Assembly (NCBI GenBank): GCA_038030265.1
Contig: CM075938.1
Coordinates: 53,251,189 to 53,315,188 of the forward strand
DNA: 64,000 nt
Reading direction: 5' to 3'
Source: Corythucha ciliata
Taxonomy: Eukaryota; Arthropoda; Insecta; Hemiptera; Tingidae
The notes under the pieces are model-generated. The model saw nothing but the letters and a program-made list of their open reading frames with translations. It was not told where the DNA came from and searched no databases. The translations under genes were made by a program, and so were the position numbers. Positions 45,701-57,299 of this stretch are shown here, piece by piece; positions within the stretch are counted from its first letter, which is position 1, and every line of letters starts with the position of its first letter.

Positions 45701-47923
45701 CGGTGCCCCCCCCCCTTAATCTGAATGGTGGCCTCAGCCTCACCTGCTGCATTGTAGACGTGGGTTAAATATTGTGGGGGGGGGGGTCGAGGAATTCTTC
45801 TGTGCAGCTCCCCCTTTAACAGTCGTCCTTTGGAGCATGAAAATTACAAGAAATCCCTGGAATGACTATCAAGAAAAGCAGACGCAATCTTCTTAGGGGG
45901 GGAGGGGGGTTTGAATCCACCACTGGAGCTGGGCATTCCAGAGACGTCCCTGCTCCGCACGATATCTGATTGTCTGTCCAGTAGCGTAACGACGCGGTAA
46001 CGTGCGGCGAAAGGGGACGAACCGCCCCTCTGGGCTCCTTTCGAAGCGCGCGTGCCCCTAAAAAGCTCAAAGATTAAAGGTTTAAAGGTTTTAAAGTAAT
46101 ATTTGCGGCTTATTTTGAGAACAAGCGCTCATTTGCCGGTGAAATTAAGAAAAGTACACCAATTACAGATATCTGATGGCAACTTTGCCTAATTTATTGA
46201 CGGCGACTTTAGAATGGTCGGATATTCCCCCTTTTATGTCATTTTTTAAAATTTAATTATTAATTCATTAATAATTAAAATCAATTTTAATTTATTATTA
46301 ATACCCACTCGTCTTTTTGCTTTAAACTTCTAATTGCGGAGTTTCAGAGACTCTAACTGTCCTTTAGCCTTTTGTTCACAATGCCGAAGAGAAAAAATTA
46401 TAAAATGTACCCACCTACAGAAAAAGATTAGAGACTTCTTTGAATCTACGACCCTGATTGGAGACAGATAGACGTGGGCGAAGTGGGGGGGGATTTGGTT
46501 TAGTCCAACCAACGACCGGGTAAAACACTCATTTTGGCCCCATAGGTCACAAAACTTGCAATTTCGCTTACAATGCAAGACCTGAAACTTGAAAATGTCA
46601 CGAATATTCAGCTGGAAAACTTTGCTGATAATTAGCTCCCAAATGTGAGGTTACAATTTTTGACCTAATTACATGTTTGGCCACTGAATTCGCTTTATTG
46701 CACGCGTTTGTAGTTGGTGTGTGGGGAGGGGGAGACGGTAAAATACATTTCGGAAAATCAAGAATTACCGCAGGATAAGTATAGGCATTTTAACGCACGG
46801 CTTGACGCGTCATGCGGGTTGTTGCCTATACACATAGCTGGAGATAGAGGAAATCAAGAATTTTTATGGTTTTCCCAATGTTTTACCCCCCCCCCTCACT
46901 CTGGTGAGATGACTGACTCCCCACCCCACCCCGCACAAGATTTTGAGCATTTAGTCTTGCTGATGAAAGTCTCTTATATACATAGCTATAATAAATTATA
47001 CGAGCATTCAATATTTTCTTTCAGGGTGGGAAATGCTACACTACTGCGTTGTGGTAGTTTCTCAATTTTCCCCCCTCCCACCTCTTTCCAATGAAATGAC
47101 TCTACCAAGTGACAAGCATGGTGGGAGGGTAGCAATCGAGCTGAGTGCCTTACCTTTTCCCTCCCTCTGCCCACCCTTCCTCACACCATTATATTGAGAC
47201 TCTTTAAACATGCCTTTTGATGCATCTTTAAAACAAGAACTTCTTTCTTTCTCTTTGTCTTACTACTTACTATCTCTCTCTTTTTTTTTTTTTTTTTTGG
47301 TTTCGAGTGTCTAAATTTATATCAAGGGAACAAAATTTATGTTTTGTGTGTTTTTAATTAAATAAAAATGTCGGCACCTCGAAACTTAAACCGTTAAATA
47401 CCTCGAATAGAATTCTCGAATCTTTTAGAAAATGTAGTCGCTTAACGACGTAATTGCCTTCTCTCGCGGTAGCCTTTTAGCTTCGAGACAACTTCACTAA
47501 GTGATCCGTGACCGTTGAGGCTTTCAATTAAAAAAAAAAGACGGTTGGATGGAATGTAAGGGGGGGGGGGAACGCGAATTCGGTTCAACGAACAGAAGTC
47601 TCGAAAAACGATCCAACCAGCTTCATTTCTTTCCCTTTTGTTTTAAATCTTCCCAGTCACCTCTTCTAGTAAATCTTTTAAATCGATATTGGTTTTATTT
47701 TATTCCATTTTGGAGAGAGTTACCGGTCGTTTAGATTGTCAATCAAATAAATATTGCTTGTTTTAATGTAAAAGAGAGCGTTATTATACTTTGGAATAAT
47801 TTCTTTAGTTCTCTCCCCCAAGCTCTAATCGAGTAAGATTAATGACTTCATGAAAGTTAACGAGTTAGTGTATCAATCTACAGGTGAAATGCGATAAAAG
47901 AATTCTCTCTTTTATGTACTTAC
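45701..47923. other. SERT intron, no gene (copy B)
   Basis: Matches 14601-16897 with small differences in G/C run lengths and scattered substitutions. Nothing further recognised. Confidence 0.55.
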
Positions 47924-48062
47924 TTTTCCAGTTGATTTTACTCCTTTCCAAAGTGAAAAGTAAACAAGAAGGAAGACGGTAAATACGCACAGAGCAAGAG
48001 ACCATTTAATGGGGCCCATTCTGTTTAAGCCGTCAGATTTGTATTCCTCTAGAACTCCTCGT
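47924..48062 (-). CDS. SERT: SERT exon, TM4 (copy B)
   Basis: Matches 16898-17036 with no difference seen by eye. Acceptor ACAG, donor GTAAGTA. The intron to the TM5 exon is about 16.5 kb in this copy because of the extra LINE, hAT and Gypsy insertions. Confidence 0.9.
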
Positions 48063-48153
48063 CTGTAACATAAAATTGTCAATTTGTGTGTATGCAATAA
48101 GAATAACAATACGACTAAGGAGCGGTTAGGGGGGGGGGGAATAGGCGGCTCAC

Positions 48154-48367
48154 TTGAAAAATTCCGCGGCTGGACTGATGGGCGATGTTATATTCGACGT
48201 TAGATCCGTGATGGCCGTACAATTTTCCGTGTTCCAAATGTTGTTGCACGACGTCCAGGGCAGTTCTGATCTGAGACTCGCCACAAGGTAATAAACGGCC
48301 CAACCAATGACCGTGTTGTAGTACATGCCCATGTAGACGTCTAGAATGCAAATTGCGTAGCCAACAC
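48154..48367 (-). CDS. SERT: SERT exon, TM3 and loop 2 (copy B)
   Basis: Same 214-bp exon as 17136-17349 with identical splice sites. By eye it differs at two bases, both synonymous (one Ser and one Ile codon). It is the most 5-prime SERT exon recognised in the window. No exon for the N-terminus or TM1-2 was found between here and 64000, so those exons lie beyond the window or are missing. Confidence 0.9.
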
Positions 48368-50966
48368 CTGTTGTTGTTTTTTTTGTTCGCAAAATAATGA
48401 AAAAAAGAACGCAAGTGTTGAGGTTTGGGGTTTGTTTTTGTATTTTTTTTTTTCGTTAACAATAAACTAAGTGACGTTTTCAAAAACAGCGTCTCCATCA
48501 CCCGATAGAAAGAGAACAGAAATTTGAACAAAAAGGTGTATTCTGAATTCTCCGAAGGAGTGAGAAACTTTGCAATGAATAGGGAGCAATTACAGTGAAT
48601 GACATTATCTTAGTCCCTTCTCTTCCCTCCCCCCACCACCTTCTTCACCCCTCAAGACTCTCATCTTGTACTGATTGGGTTTGGCAACAAGAAGCAGTCA
48701 TGGATCCACTTATTATACGCATTTCACTTCAATATTTCGCCGATAGGGAAAAGTCGTTGTTTTTCTTCTATTTTTCATATTGCGTTGCCATCGCTTTTTA
48801 ACAAGAGTTTGAACGTCGTTTGAAAGGAAGTTTACTTCACGTAAATACGTTCAAGAAGAGCACACTTTGTTTTGTTTTTAAATGAAAATGTACGAGTGAA
48901 GGAAAAAAAAAAAGTCGTCACAATTTTCGCTTAAACTTCTCAAATTCCCTCGAGAAGCAAGACATTCAAGTGTTTGTATCACAGAGGAGACAATTAAACG
49001 GTTACTTGTGATTTTTAAGAGAGAGAGATAGAGTGGGGGGGGGCAGAGAATTGAATGGGAAGTCTCGTGGGGAGATTTTTGAAAAATTGGAAAAAGCTCC
49101 GTTTTCATCGTTCCATTGTTCGAAACACAATCCCTCAACGTCGCGCTCTATTGCCCTTGTATAATAGCTCTGCTGGCGATAATTAGAATTCAACAGTGCA
49201 ATAAATATAACGCATACACCCCCCCCCCCAACCAACCACTACCATAATGCTCGATTTTTTTTTTCTGGCTCTTTCCGGATGAGAGGGGTGGGGGAGGGGA
49301 GTGTGTTTTACAGTTCCCTCGCCTGAAAAGAAACGGAAGTCCTACTGTCTTCCAGAATTAAATAACCCCACCAGAAGGGGGGGCAGAGTGGGCAGATGCC
49401 CTCCGCTATCGAATTGAAATCGACGATTCAGTGGGGCACCTGCTCACCCCTGTCCCTAGATACAATCGGAATGTACAAATCCTCCGCAGGGTCGCCACAT
49501 TTTTGTTTCGTTGACGCTCACTAAAAAAAACCATTTTTCGGATTTCGTTCACTAAAAAAAAAAAAACAATGTCGAGGATTTTAGCGCCATAAAATTACAT
49601 TTTCGCAGATCTGACTCAACTACTCAACTAAAAAGCAAAATTTCTCAGATTCAGCTTTTTAAAGTCCAAATTTGCGACTTCCCCCCCCCCCTTGAAATCT
49701 TTACCATTCAACTGCAAGAAACACGGCATTTGAAACTGAAAAATTGTTTGGTAAATAGGTGTAGCATCTGAATCTGGAGCTTGTTTAGTACCTTTTAATA
49801 GCCCCAAACCCAAAAGGGATGATTTAGACTAACACCGCCACGAGAAAAGGGCAGTTTCAACTGAAAACCCATCACAAATTAATTTCGACTTGAAAAATGT
49901 TTGTATGGAGGCGGGGAGGGGGAGCATAAAATACTATTTACTATCACGAAATCCAGTATGAGAAAAGTCTCGAAATCCTGCATGAGTGCATTGAAAATAC
50001 CTCCCTGTAAATTATTATGGGGAGAAAAAGGGTGAGTGCCACGGATTTTTTGGGTCCCTCTTGGGTAATTCTTCAATTTTTTGCCATGTTTTTAAATAAT
50101 TTTCAGTAAAAATACCATTCAATATCTTAAGTTTTACCCCTTCTACCTCACCAGAAAAATAGTCTGAGGCCACGAAACTTGCCGCAAACGCTGATTTCTT
50201 TATTTCTTTTTTTTTTCTTTATAGTAACCATTCTGTTGGTATTATAAAAGTCAACAATTAAGAATCACTACTGTAAATTAACATATACACCATATTAAAA
50301 CATATTAATATTAACATTTTAATTCATTATTGAATCAACCACCGAATTGATTATTTTTCTCAGCAGAAATTTTGTCCTGGAACCTGTGAATTTTAACATT
50401 CATATCAGAAAATTGTCTATTCCTCTCCAGCATCAACGCTTTCGGTTCTCAAATGGATTATTACCCGCGAAACTGATAACTCGGCGAAACTAGACCACGC
50501 TCCATACAGAATAATGTGATTATTTGACCAAATAAGTTGAATTTTAGTCTCAGATACGAACTTTTGGCCCCTCCTTTTATAGGAAAGCCTCGATCCGCGC
50601 CTGCCCGCCGCCACCCTCCCTTAACCAATTGGGAACGGACAGGAGATAAGAGTTGGATTATATTACCTTTCCTGGTTACCCCAAATTTCTTACAGTATTC
50701 AGAGATTTATTTATATTTACTTAATTTTAACGTTCTAAAAGTTGTTTTATGTTTTATGAGCTGAAATTTAGGTCTATTGTAAGCAATTGATCCACAGACG
50801 GTGATAGTTTCTACCGGTTTTCAGTCACTGATCTGTATTCCCCACATCGCTCGGCCAAGAAGTCTTGTTCCTATGTCACTTGGAAAATGAATTTTGACTA
50901 GAGAATCATCAAAACGCGTTCTTTTTATTCTATAATACACAAATGGCGTTTATTCGACCGATCCAA
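48368..50966. other. Sequence 5-prime of the SERT TM3 exon, no gene recognised
   Basis: Presumably SERT intron. Holds (GA)n near 49021, C/G runs and a dispersed repeat at 49370-49560 related to 33190-33380. No TM1-2 exon (expected NVWRFPY-type motif) was found. Confidence 0.5.
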
Positions 50967-50976
50967 AAAGAAGGAA

Positions 50977-51067
50977 ATGCCGGTGAACTACGCGTTTGTT
51001 GGGTGGTGCTACTCGAGGGTTGGAAAGGACCGTGTATCCTTCTTCAGATTCTTTTCCAAGCATCAGG
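50977..51067 (+). CDS. Possible THAP-like first exon
   Basis: A 30-codon frame starting MPVNYAFVGWCYSRVGKDR and going on VSFFRFFSKHQ, followed by a possible donor (GGGTGAAC). The layout resembles the start of THAP zinc-finger domains found in host genes and P-element-type transposases, but the first conserved Cys is Tyr here. No downstream exon was recognised. Could be a decayed transposase or chance. Confidence 0.3.
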
Positions 51068-51089
51068 GTGAACATCCTACGTTAAGCAT

Positions 51090-51255
51090 TTCCCAACGCT
51101 CGTTTCACACATACGCGGTTTCACGAGGCCCCCGCGTGTAAACCGCGTCAATGCCGCTTTCTCATCAAACCAAGTAATTATGTACCGCACATGTGTAAAG
51201 GTGAACGTGGTCACTACGCGGCAGCCACAACCTCGTATATGTGAAACGAGCCTAA
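51090..51255. mobile_element. Short inverted-repeat element (MITE)
   Basis: GCTCGTTTCACACATACG at the left and CGTATATGTGAAACGAGC at the right form inverted repeats with one mismatch, enclosing GC-rich sequence with CGCGGTTTCACG. The flanks AACGC / TAACGC are similar, but a target duplication is not certain. Confidence 0.65.
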
Positions 51256-51896
51256 CGCGCTAGTTAAAAGTTAAGCCAGTTCAAAATTGACGGGATGGCA
51301 ACGTGAAAGGGTTTGAAATGAAACGATTGCTGTGGTCAGACTATAGTAACCCATTCGCGTTTACGTTCCCGTATACCGACAATAAATTGTGAACTGGCCT
51401 TTTTTCTTGAATAACAACGGAAAAATTCACTCTTGTCATCACAAAGCCCTTGTCTCCGGCATTCCGAACTCCCGAAGTACTAACTAAGCCACTTCTGTCG
51501 ACGTGTTGCGGTTCAAGTGATTTCAAATCGCAAAATTCCTCTTGTGTGAAAGCATTCACCACGTCAACGAGGTAATTTACATTACCCAAGCTCGACATCG
51601 CATCTGCGCAAGCTCGCAATGATGGGCATCTGTTGAATTGCCGCCACTAACGAATCATTGTACTAGAAAGGACACTACGATTGAAATAAATTGCTGATAA
51701 AGAATAGCCATCAAATAAGCTCCCATAGTGGATGAGAGGGTGGAGGGACAGGGTGATTGTTTACCAGGGGACGACCTGCCCCCTCCACGCCCCTCCAGTC
51801 CGCTGTGAGCAATCCAGGTTTATATATATCGTTGGTCCTTTCACAATTGGCGATTGTAGCTTAATGAAACCGGTACTCCCAAGGTGACTAAACTTT
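51256..51896. other. No recognised gene; dispersed repeat near the right end
   Basis: A 92-codon minus-strand frame (51341-51619) has no recognisable domain. GGCGATTGTAGCTTA with CCGGTACTCCCAAGGT (51848-51886) recurs inverted at 61235-61306 and 62930-63003, so this is part of a dispersed repeat. Confidence 0.45.
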
Positions 51897-51897
51897 C

Positions 51898-52139
51898 TAT
51901 AGGTGCCGCAGAACACTGTCCTTCACCTACGTCACGAGCAGTCCCAACCGCCATTGCGCTGGACCCAGTACATTATTAATTGTTATTGGGTTGTGATTTT
52001 TGAGAATTCAAAAACTTCAATTTCAAAATTAACTTGCTCTGCTGCTCTACGATGAGCAATCGGGAGCAAAGGACTGCTGGTGACGTCAGTCTCCACCCCT
52101 CCCGTCCGATGGGCAGATGGGGAAATCTGCGGCACCTAC
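51898..52139. mobile_element. Short element with TAGGTGCCGCAGA inverted repeats
   Basis: TAGGTGCCGCAGA at 51898 and TCTGCGGCACCTA ending 52139 are perfect inverted repeats about 240 bp apart. No coding capacity; no clear target duplication. Confidence 0.6.
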
Positions 52140-52229
52140 AGTTAGGGTGACCAGAGGTACTGTTTTCGGAAGTACGGGTCCAACTTTTCAAGCCGTGGTC
52201 CTGCCGCTTTCAAAACTCTTGAAAGGACC

Positions 52230-53330
52230 CTAAAAAGGTCCTTAAGCATCTTAGGAAACAAATTGGTGACTAGTGGGGATAAGGGCAAAGCTGTGGTCAT
52301 CCATCATTGGCGCCGTTATGTTGACGATGTTTTTTGTTTGATTGAGTCGGAGGGGTTTGATTGCGAGAAATGCCTGCTTTTCCTCAATGGGATTGACAGT
52401 AATATCCAGTTCGAGGTGGAGAGAGAATCAGGAGGCAAGTTAAATTTTTTGGATTTGTCAATCATTAGGAAAGGGCAAGGCATTGAGTTCGATATCTAAC
52501 GTAAACAGACTGCCACAGACACGTTGATACCGGCTGACTCGCAGCATACATGGGGCCATAAGTTGTCGGGGCTGGTTTGGTACGTGGATCGGGCGTTAAC
52601 AATCCCTCTGTCAAAGGCACGTTTCTCCAGGGAAATTGACTTAATAAAGGTACTGGCGAAAAATAATGGGTATTCGGATTCGATCTTTGAAAAGCTGATC
52701 TGGAAAAGAATGTCCAAATTGGCCTTGTCGAGCGTTAGGGCCAGTCTCGTGTCAGATAGGGTTGATGAGACCCCGATGCCGTTTGTTGTACTGCCCTTTT
52801 TCGGAGATATTTTACGTAGACTGGAAGGGGACATGCGGCGAGCGGACGCCCGGGTGGTTTTTAAGCCGTGGGCGTCACTACGGAAGTATCTGTCCAGGGT
52901 CTAAGATGAGGTGCATACGCTGGATAGGTCAGGTGTTTACGCGTTGTGGTGTGGTTGTGGGTCTGCGGTTTATGTAGGGCAGACGGGTAGAAGGCTCGGA
53001 GTGCGTGTTCGTGAACACTTGCCTCCCTCGACACGTCAGTCCGAGTTTAAAAACCACTTATTAGCAACCGACCACCAGTTCAGCGTGTCTGATGGCTTAA
53101 AATTGCTCCACGAGCAAAAGAAGGGCTCGAAGCTTACGTGGCTTGAATTTCTTGAAATTACGCGTCATGCGTCCAGATACGGTGAGGGATGCCTGAATCA
53201 AATTAAGTCTTTTGATCTGGGGCCGTGTCAGCGCACATCATTGAAAATGTGCTCAGATCTGGGGGGAGGGGGGGCCCCATATGCGGCCCATCTCCAACTA
53301 CTGTGATATTGTCGAGTCAGTTGTGTTTTG
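52230..53330 (+). mobile_element. Penelope-like retroelement, 5-prime truncated
   Basis: Contains the C-terminal part of a reverse transcriptase followed by a GIY-YIG endonuclease in one frame, the arrangement that defines Penelope-like elements. Upstream RT motifs are missing. The left boundary lies near 52230; the right end is not sharply defined. Confidence 0.88.
52263..53306 (+). pseudogene. Penelope-like RT and GIY-YIG endonuclease remnant
   Basis: A single frame interrupted by two in-frame TAA codons (52497 and 52902). It starts in the RT palm with WRRYVDDVFCLIE, the catalytic YVDD box, followed by GGKLNFLDLSI. After the first stop comes the connector (TATDTLIPADSQHTWGHKLS), and after the second stop the GIY-YIG domain: RSGVYALWCGCGSAVYVGQT, then GRRLGVRVREH and a C-terminal part to 53306. 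Only point nonsense changes break the frame, so decay since insertion is modest. Confidence 0.9.
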
Positions 53331-53674
53331 TTCGTTGACTCGGTAAGTTGTTTTTGTTTTCTCCCGATTTTTAGTTTAATTTTTAATTTTTAGGCATTGA
53401 TTTATCTGTTGTTTGCCCGTACCTTGTTTGATCCTTGGTCTTGTTGTGTTTCTGTTTTAATTGCATAGTTCGAGAATGGCGTTGCTGCCGAAACCGCGGT
53501 CACAAATAAACAAATAAGTGGGAGAGATCTTTCTATCTTCAATATCTTCATTGGATACTCTCACACCTACAACTACAACCTCAATTTTTAATTTTTGACT
53601 AAAATGGTCCGTATGCTCACTTTTCAAAGACACCATTTTGCAAATTGAGGGCGACGAAAATTGCGCTACCGATT

Positions 53675-54367
53675 CCGCCGATTCCTTTTTTGGAGTTGAT
53701 TGAAAAAAATCAAACATCGGCAGTCATCTACATGTTTGCCGCTTTTTGTGAGAGCTTGCTTGAAAAAGGGCTCAAGTGCTGAGAAAGACTTTGAAACACA
53801 AGTGGCTAAATTTTACTCATTTTGCTTCGCCTACCTTATCAAATGGACGACAAACCTCAAGGAATTGGCTCTCTTCTCTTGGATTCGCCTAAGGACCAAG
53901 TGTACATGGGAGGAAGTGCAAACCTCTATGGATTATTTTTCTGGTGTACTGATGACGCGACAATGGCTGTCAACTTCGATGTGACATTCGATTAAATCGG
54001 TCGTAATAAAAAGTACACCGATGACGAGAAGATTGAAGAATGGAAGAAAAATAATTCTTCTACCGAAGCTCGATGTCTGGAATTATTCAAACACTCGGAC
54101 TCTTCCGACGTTCCTTTGCCAAACGTGAAAAAGATCTGTACATTCGTACTATCTTTGCCAGGGTCCAGCGCATCCATCGAAAGACTATTTTCTGTCATCA
54201 ACAACTACTGGACTGATGAGAAGAGTCAGCTCAACACTGACACGCTCAAACAAGTCATGCAAGTGTACTTCAATTTTGAGGAAACCTGTTCCTCAATGTA
54301 CGAATTCCTGAAAGGTTACGAAATTATGTTGAGGGCCATCCATTCCTCTGAAAAATATTGCTCCTAG
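53675..54367 (+). pseudogene. hAT transposase C-terminal remnant
   Basis: First part: FYSFCFAYLIKWTTNLKELA, LFSWIRL and TWEEVQTSMDYF, resembling the segment before the dimerisation domain of hAT transposases. A stop and frame change near 53990 is followed by WKKNNSSTEARCLELFKHSD and then VPLPNVKKICTFVLSLPGSS with ASIERLFSVINNYWTDEK, the conserved hAT C-terminal dimerisation motif. Ends at TAG 54365. N-terminal catalytic parts are not recognised. It probably belongs to the element bounded at 52145 and 58522. Confidence 0.8.
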
Positions 54368-54715
54368 TGGTTTGTTTAGTAATGCCGAAACAGATTGTAC
54401 GTAATTCTCTCATTTTTCGCTAAAGCATTTGTTTTTTCCCTTAAATTCTTGAAACCGAACGGAAATTCGAAGGGAGCTATTCATAATTCCGTGAAATATT
54501 TCATCTGTGCTTGGTTTTTTCTCAGATCCTTTTGTAACTTTCTGTCACCATTCATATTTTTTAAAAATACCTCCTCAATTGTCTTCAGGTTTGCAAGTAA
54601 TTTGTAAGTACTCAGTTGTTTTTCCTCGCACTGTTTTGAATGTTCCTTAGATTTTTTTTCTAGTTTTTCTCTAGTCGTCTCCATTCAATAATTTTTCATT
54701 GTGATATTTTCTTAA

Positions 54716-54953
54716 GGGGTCCATACACGCACAATAATTATTGCGCAATAGATTTGTGCAATATTTTGATGTACACCCTACACGTTCATTATATTGCGCA
54801 ATATTTGGGTTTTTACTTGATTTTTCTGATGTTTTCAAATAAAAAATGGTTTGCACAATATATTGTGCAACCCATCAATACTACCCATACACGTTCAATT
54901 TTATTGTACAACCCCTATATTGCGCAATATTTATTGTACGTGTATGGGGCGCT
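54716..54953. mobile_element. 238-bp MITE with TTAA target duplication (piggyBac-like)
   Basis: TTAA at 54712-54715 and 54954-54957. Inverted ends share CCATACACG(C/T)ACAATAA, then ATTGCGCAATA, with few mismatches. The interior holds several more TTGCGCAA or TTGTGCAA palindromes. No coding capacity. Confidence 0.8.
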
Positions 54954-55263
54954 TTAAACTTGTTGAAATTATTGTAGTTCAACCTTAGCAAACTTCCAAA
55001 TGTGACGTTGTCACTACGGTTTTCGTAATATTATGTGATACTACTTGTGAAGACATGTTCACCATTTTTTAAAAATCTTTTCCAGAATTTTTCCATCCAT
55101 GTGGTATTTTGAAGATTATCTTCGAAAATTTTAGACTTTCCCTAGTCGTTTTTGTATTTGAATGTGATATTCTGAAGACTGAACACTTTTGAGCTGTCTT
55201 AGGCGGCGTTCACATTAGACGATATGAAAACAACGCGATATAAAAGCAATATATCGCGCAACA

Positions 55264-55727
55264 TATCGGTCTGTTACTTTGTCCAAAAAAGTGCTGAACG
55301 ATGCACAAAGAATGTTTAATTATCGACTCTCAAGAAGGCGGAAAAGTGTTGAATGCGCATTCGGAATGTTAACTTCGAAATTTGGACTGTTCGAGAGCCC
55401 AATCTGTTGTAACGAGAAAAAAAAAAAAAGCCATAGCCATCGTCAAAGCTGCTTGTGTTCTGCGCAATATCATCCGTTCTCGCCAAGGAAAATTCAAGAA
55501 CCTTCAGATTTGGATGGGACTAATCGAGAAGTGCTGAGCATACCCGATGGGAGTACACTTGACGAAAACCGTTCTCAACCATACGCTAAATTATATGTGG
55601 AATACGTTGGGAAACTACTTTTTGTATTTGAGCCCAGAGGGGAAAATTCGATACCAATGGAAGTACGTTGGCATATAATTGGATTCGAATTTTATTTTTT
55701 GATAATTTTTACTTGGAGGCAGGAGTG
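55264..55727 (+). pseudogene. Harbinger transposase C-terminal remnant
   Basis: KVLNDAQRMFNYRLSRRRKS then VECAFGMLTSKFGLFESPIC matches the DDE transposase of PIF/Harbinger (HARBI1-like), including the last acidic position in VECAFG. At the A run near 55420 the frame shifts, and the next frame continues AIVKAACVLRNIIRSRQGKF, the usual alpha-helical end. Later pieces (RYQWKYVG) also fit. The N-terminal two thirds, with the first two Asp residues, are gone. Confidence 0.85.
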
Positions 55728-56261
55728 ATTTGATTTATTCAATTTTATTGACCGATCCTGCATTGTTTTTGTCTTCTTTTGGCGACGTTTCGTCAAGGGA
55801 ACGTACACAGACTTTTCAACAACAAACATTTTTCGATTTTTTTGTTTTTCTTGACTACAAAACGTCGTAAAAAAGAAGAAAAACACAAGGCAGTATTGGT
55901 CAACAAATTGAACAAATAAAAAAAAATCATACCTACTTGTTAATAATAGGGAGATTTTGAAACACGTAAAAAAGAAAAACGTTCACGTCTTAATGAAATT
56001 TCACCAATCATCTGTTCCGTACCCTAGGAACCGTCGCACGTTAATAAAGACGTGCATGTTTTTACTTCATTCAAAATCTCACTAATAGAAGGGTCGTCAG
56101 TACGGGAGCTGTGAATAATTAAATAGAACGAGGTTCGCTACCGTTCAGTACTCGGACTTTTGAGTAGAATTCGCCCTCGTGAATACAACTCGGGCTTGTG
56201 TACAGATGCTGAACTTTTACAGAGTTCGGACTTGTAATATAAGTTGGAAGTTGGACGTGTA

Positions 56262-56332
56262 TAGGTGCCGGACTTAATATAGATGCCGGACTTGATATAG
56301 ATGCCGGACTTGATATAGATGCCGGACTTTAC
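56262..56332. repeat. 18-bp tandem repeat GATGCCGGACTTGATATA
   Basis: About four copies of GATGCCGGACTTGATATA inside the Harbinger interior. Confidence 0.85.
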
Positions 56333-56337
56333 ATAGA

Positions 56338-56610
56338 AGTTTAAAGTATATTAACATTCAAATTTGCTGCCCTTAGAATATTGACATTCAAATTTGCTAC
56401 CCCCCCTCCCCCGAATATTGACATTTAAATTTGATGCCCTCAGAAAATTGACATTCAAATCTGCTTCCTCCAGAATATTGGCATTTATTTCGCTGTCCCC
56501 AGAATATTGACAATAATTTTGCTGTCCTCAGAATATTTACATTCAATTTGATGGCCCAAAAGGTTGACATTTGTTTTTACTGCCCCCAGAAAATTGACAT
56601 TCAAATTTGA
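56338..56610. repeat. ~30-bp tandem repeat with GAATATTGACATTCAAATTT
   Basis: Units GAATATTGACATTCAAATTT followed by GCTGCCC(TC)A, about nine copies with drift, directly after the 18-bp repeat. Confidence 0.85.
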
Positions 56611-56689
56611 AATGCTATCCGTTCGTGGGAAATGCTACGGGAAGGCAAAATAATATTGCAGTTCTGGGGAAAACTACCGTTCAACGAAA

Positions 56690-57290
56690 CCAATCTAAAA
56701 ATCACCCCCTGAGCAGTGCAAAATAGAGTCTCGAGAACAAAGGGATTGAAATGAATTTTCATTACCAAGCTGACGTCATATGACGTAATTTTAGAAGGTT
56801 CTAGTACTCCTAAATACCGAATTTCTTGATGTTGAAAAAACCCCAAACACCGAATTTGGGTATAATCCGATGAAAATCTGAAAATCATCCCCTCAGTCAC
56901 TGGGGGGAAGGGGTTGAAAATAATTGTCACCCCCAACTGACGTCATAATTAATTTTATAAGGTTCTAAAACCCCTAAATAGAATTTGAGTAGATTCTGAA
57001 AGAAATTTAAAAATCATCCCCTAAGTCACTGGGCGGAAGGGGGTTGAAAAAAATTGTCACTCCCCAACTGACATCATATTCGTTTTTCTGAGGCTGAAAA
57101 AACCCCCAAATACCGAATTTGGGTTGATTCCGATGAAAATTGAAACATCATCCCTTATAAGGCGTGCAATAGCAGTCACGTGGGGAGAGGGGGAGCAGGC
57201 GTCGTATTTTTTTTTTTTTTTTTCTAAGGTCGAACAACCTCTAAATACCAAATTTGAGTGGAATCTGAAGATAGGGGGGGGGGGCATCAA
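56690..57290. repeat. Large degenerate tandem repeat, about 130-180-bp units
   Basis: Landmarks AAAATCATCCCCT(C/A)AGTCAC, GGGGTTGAAAA, CAACTGACGTCATA and GAATTTGGGT recur in order three to four times. Includes a T run near 57207. It sits in the Harbinger interior. Confidence 0.8.
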
Positions 57291-57299
57291 GGAAAATTA

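Larger units (their letters stand above)
26013..48622. repeat. Copy B of the duplicated SERT segment
   Basis: Second copy of the segment at 1-17605, same orientation. It is longer because it carries a LINE fragment with a nested hAT (32595-36945) and a Gypsy insertion (37829-42164) absent from the matching places in copy A. It lacks about 311 bp present in A at 3152-3462, and it has extra degenerate repeat units near 29850-29980. Exon order and splice sites are preserved. Confidence 0.95.

Noticed and set aside
51341..51619. 92-codon minus-strand frame with MRACADAMSSLGNV start
   Set aside because: Reads like ordinary protein composition but no family was recognised and there is no supporting context, so it is only noted.
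53457..53717. Minus-strand 86-codon frame (MFDFFQSTPKK)
   Set aside because: Overlaps plus-strand transposon debris and has no domain recognised; too weak to call a gene.
54481..54684. Lys/Glu-rich minus-strand frame resembling a coiled coil
   Set aside because: AT-rich DNA readily gives such composition; nothing else supports a gene.
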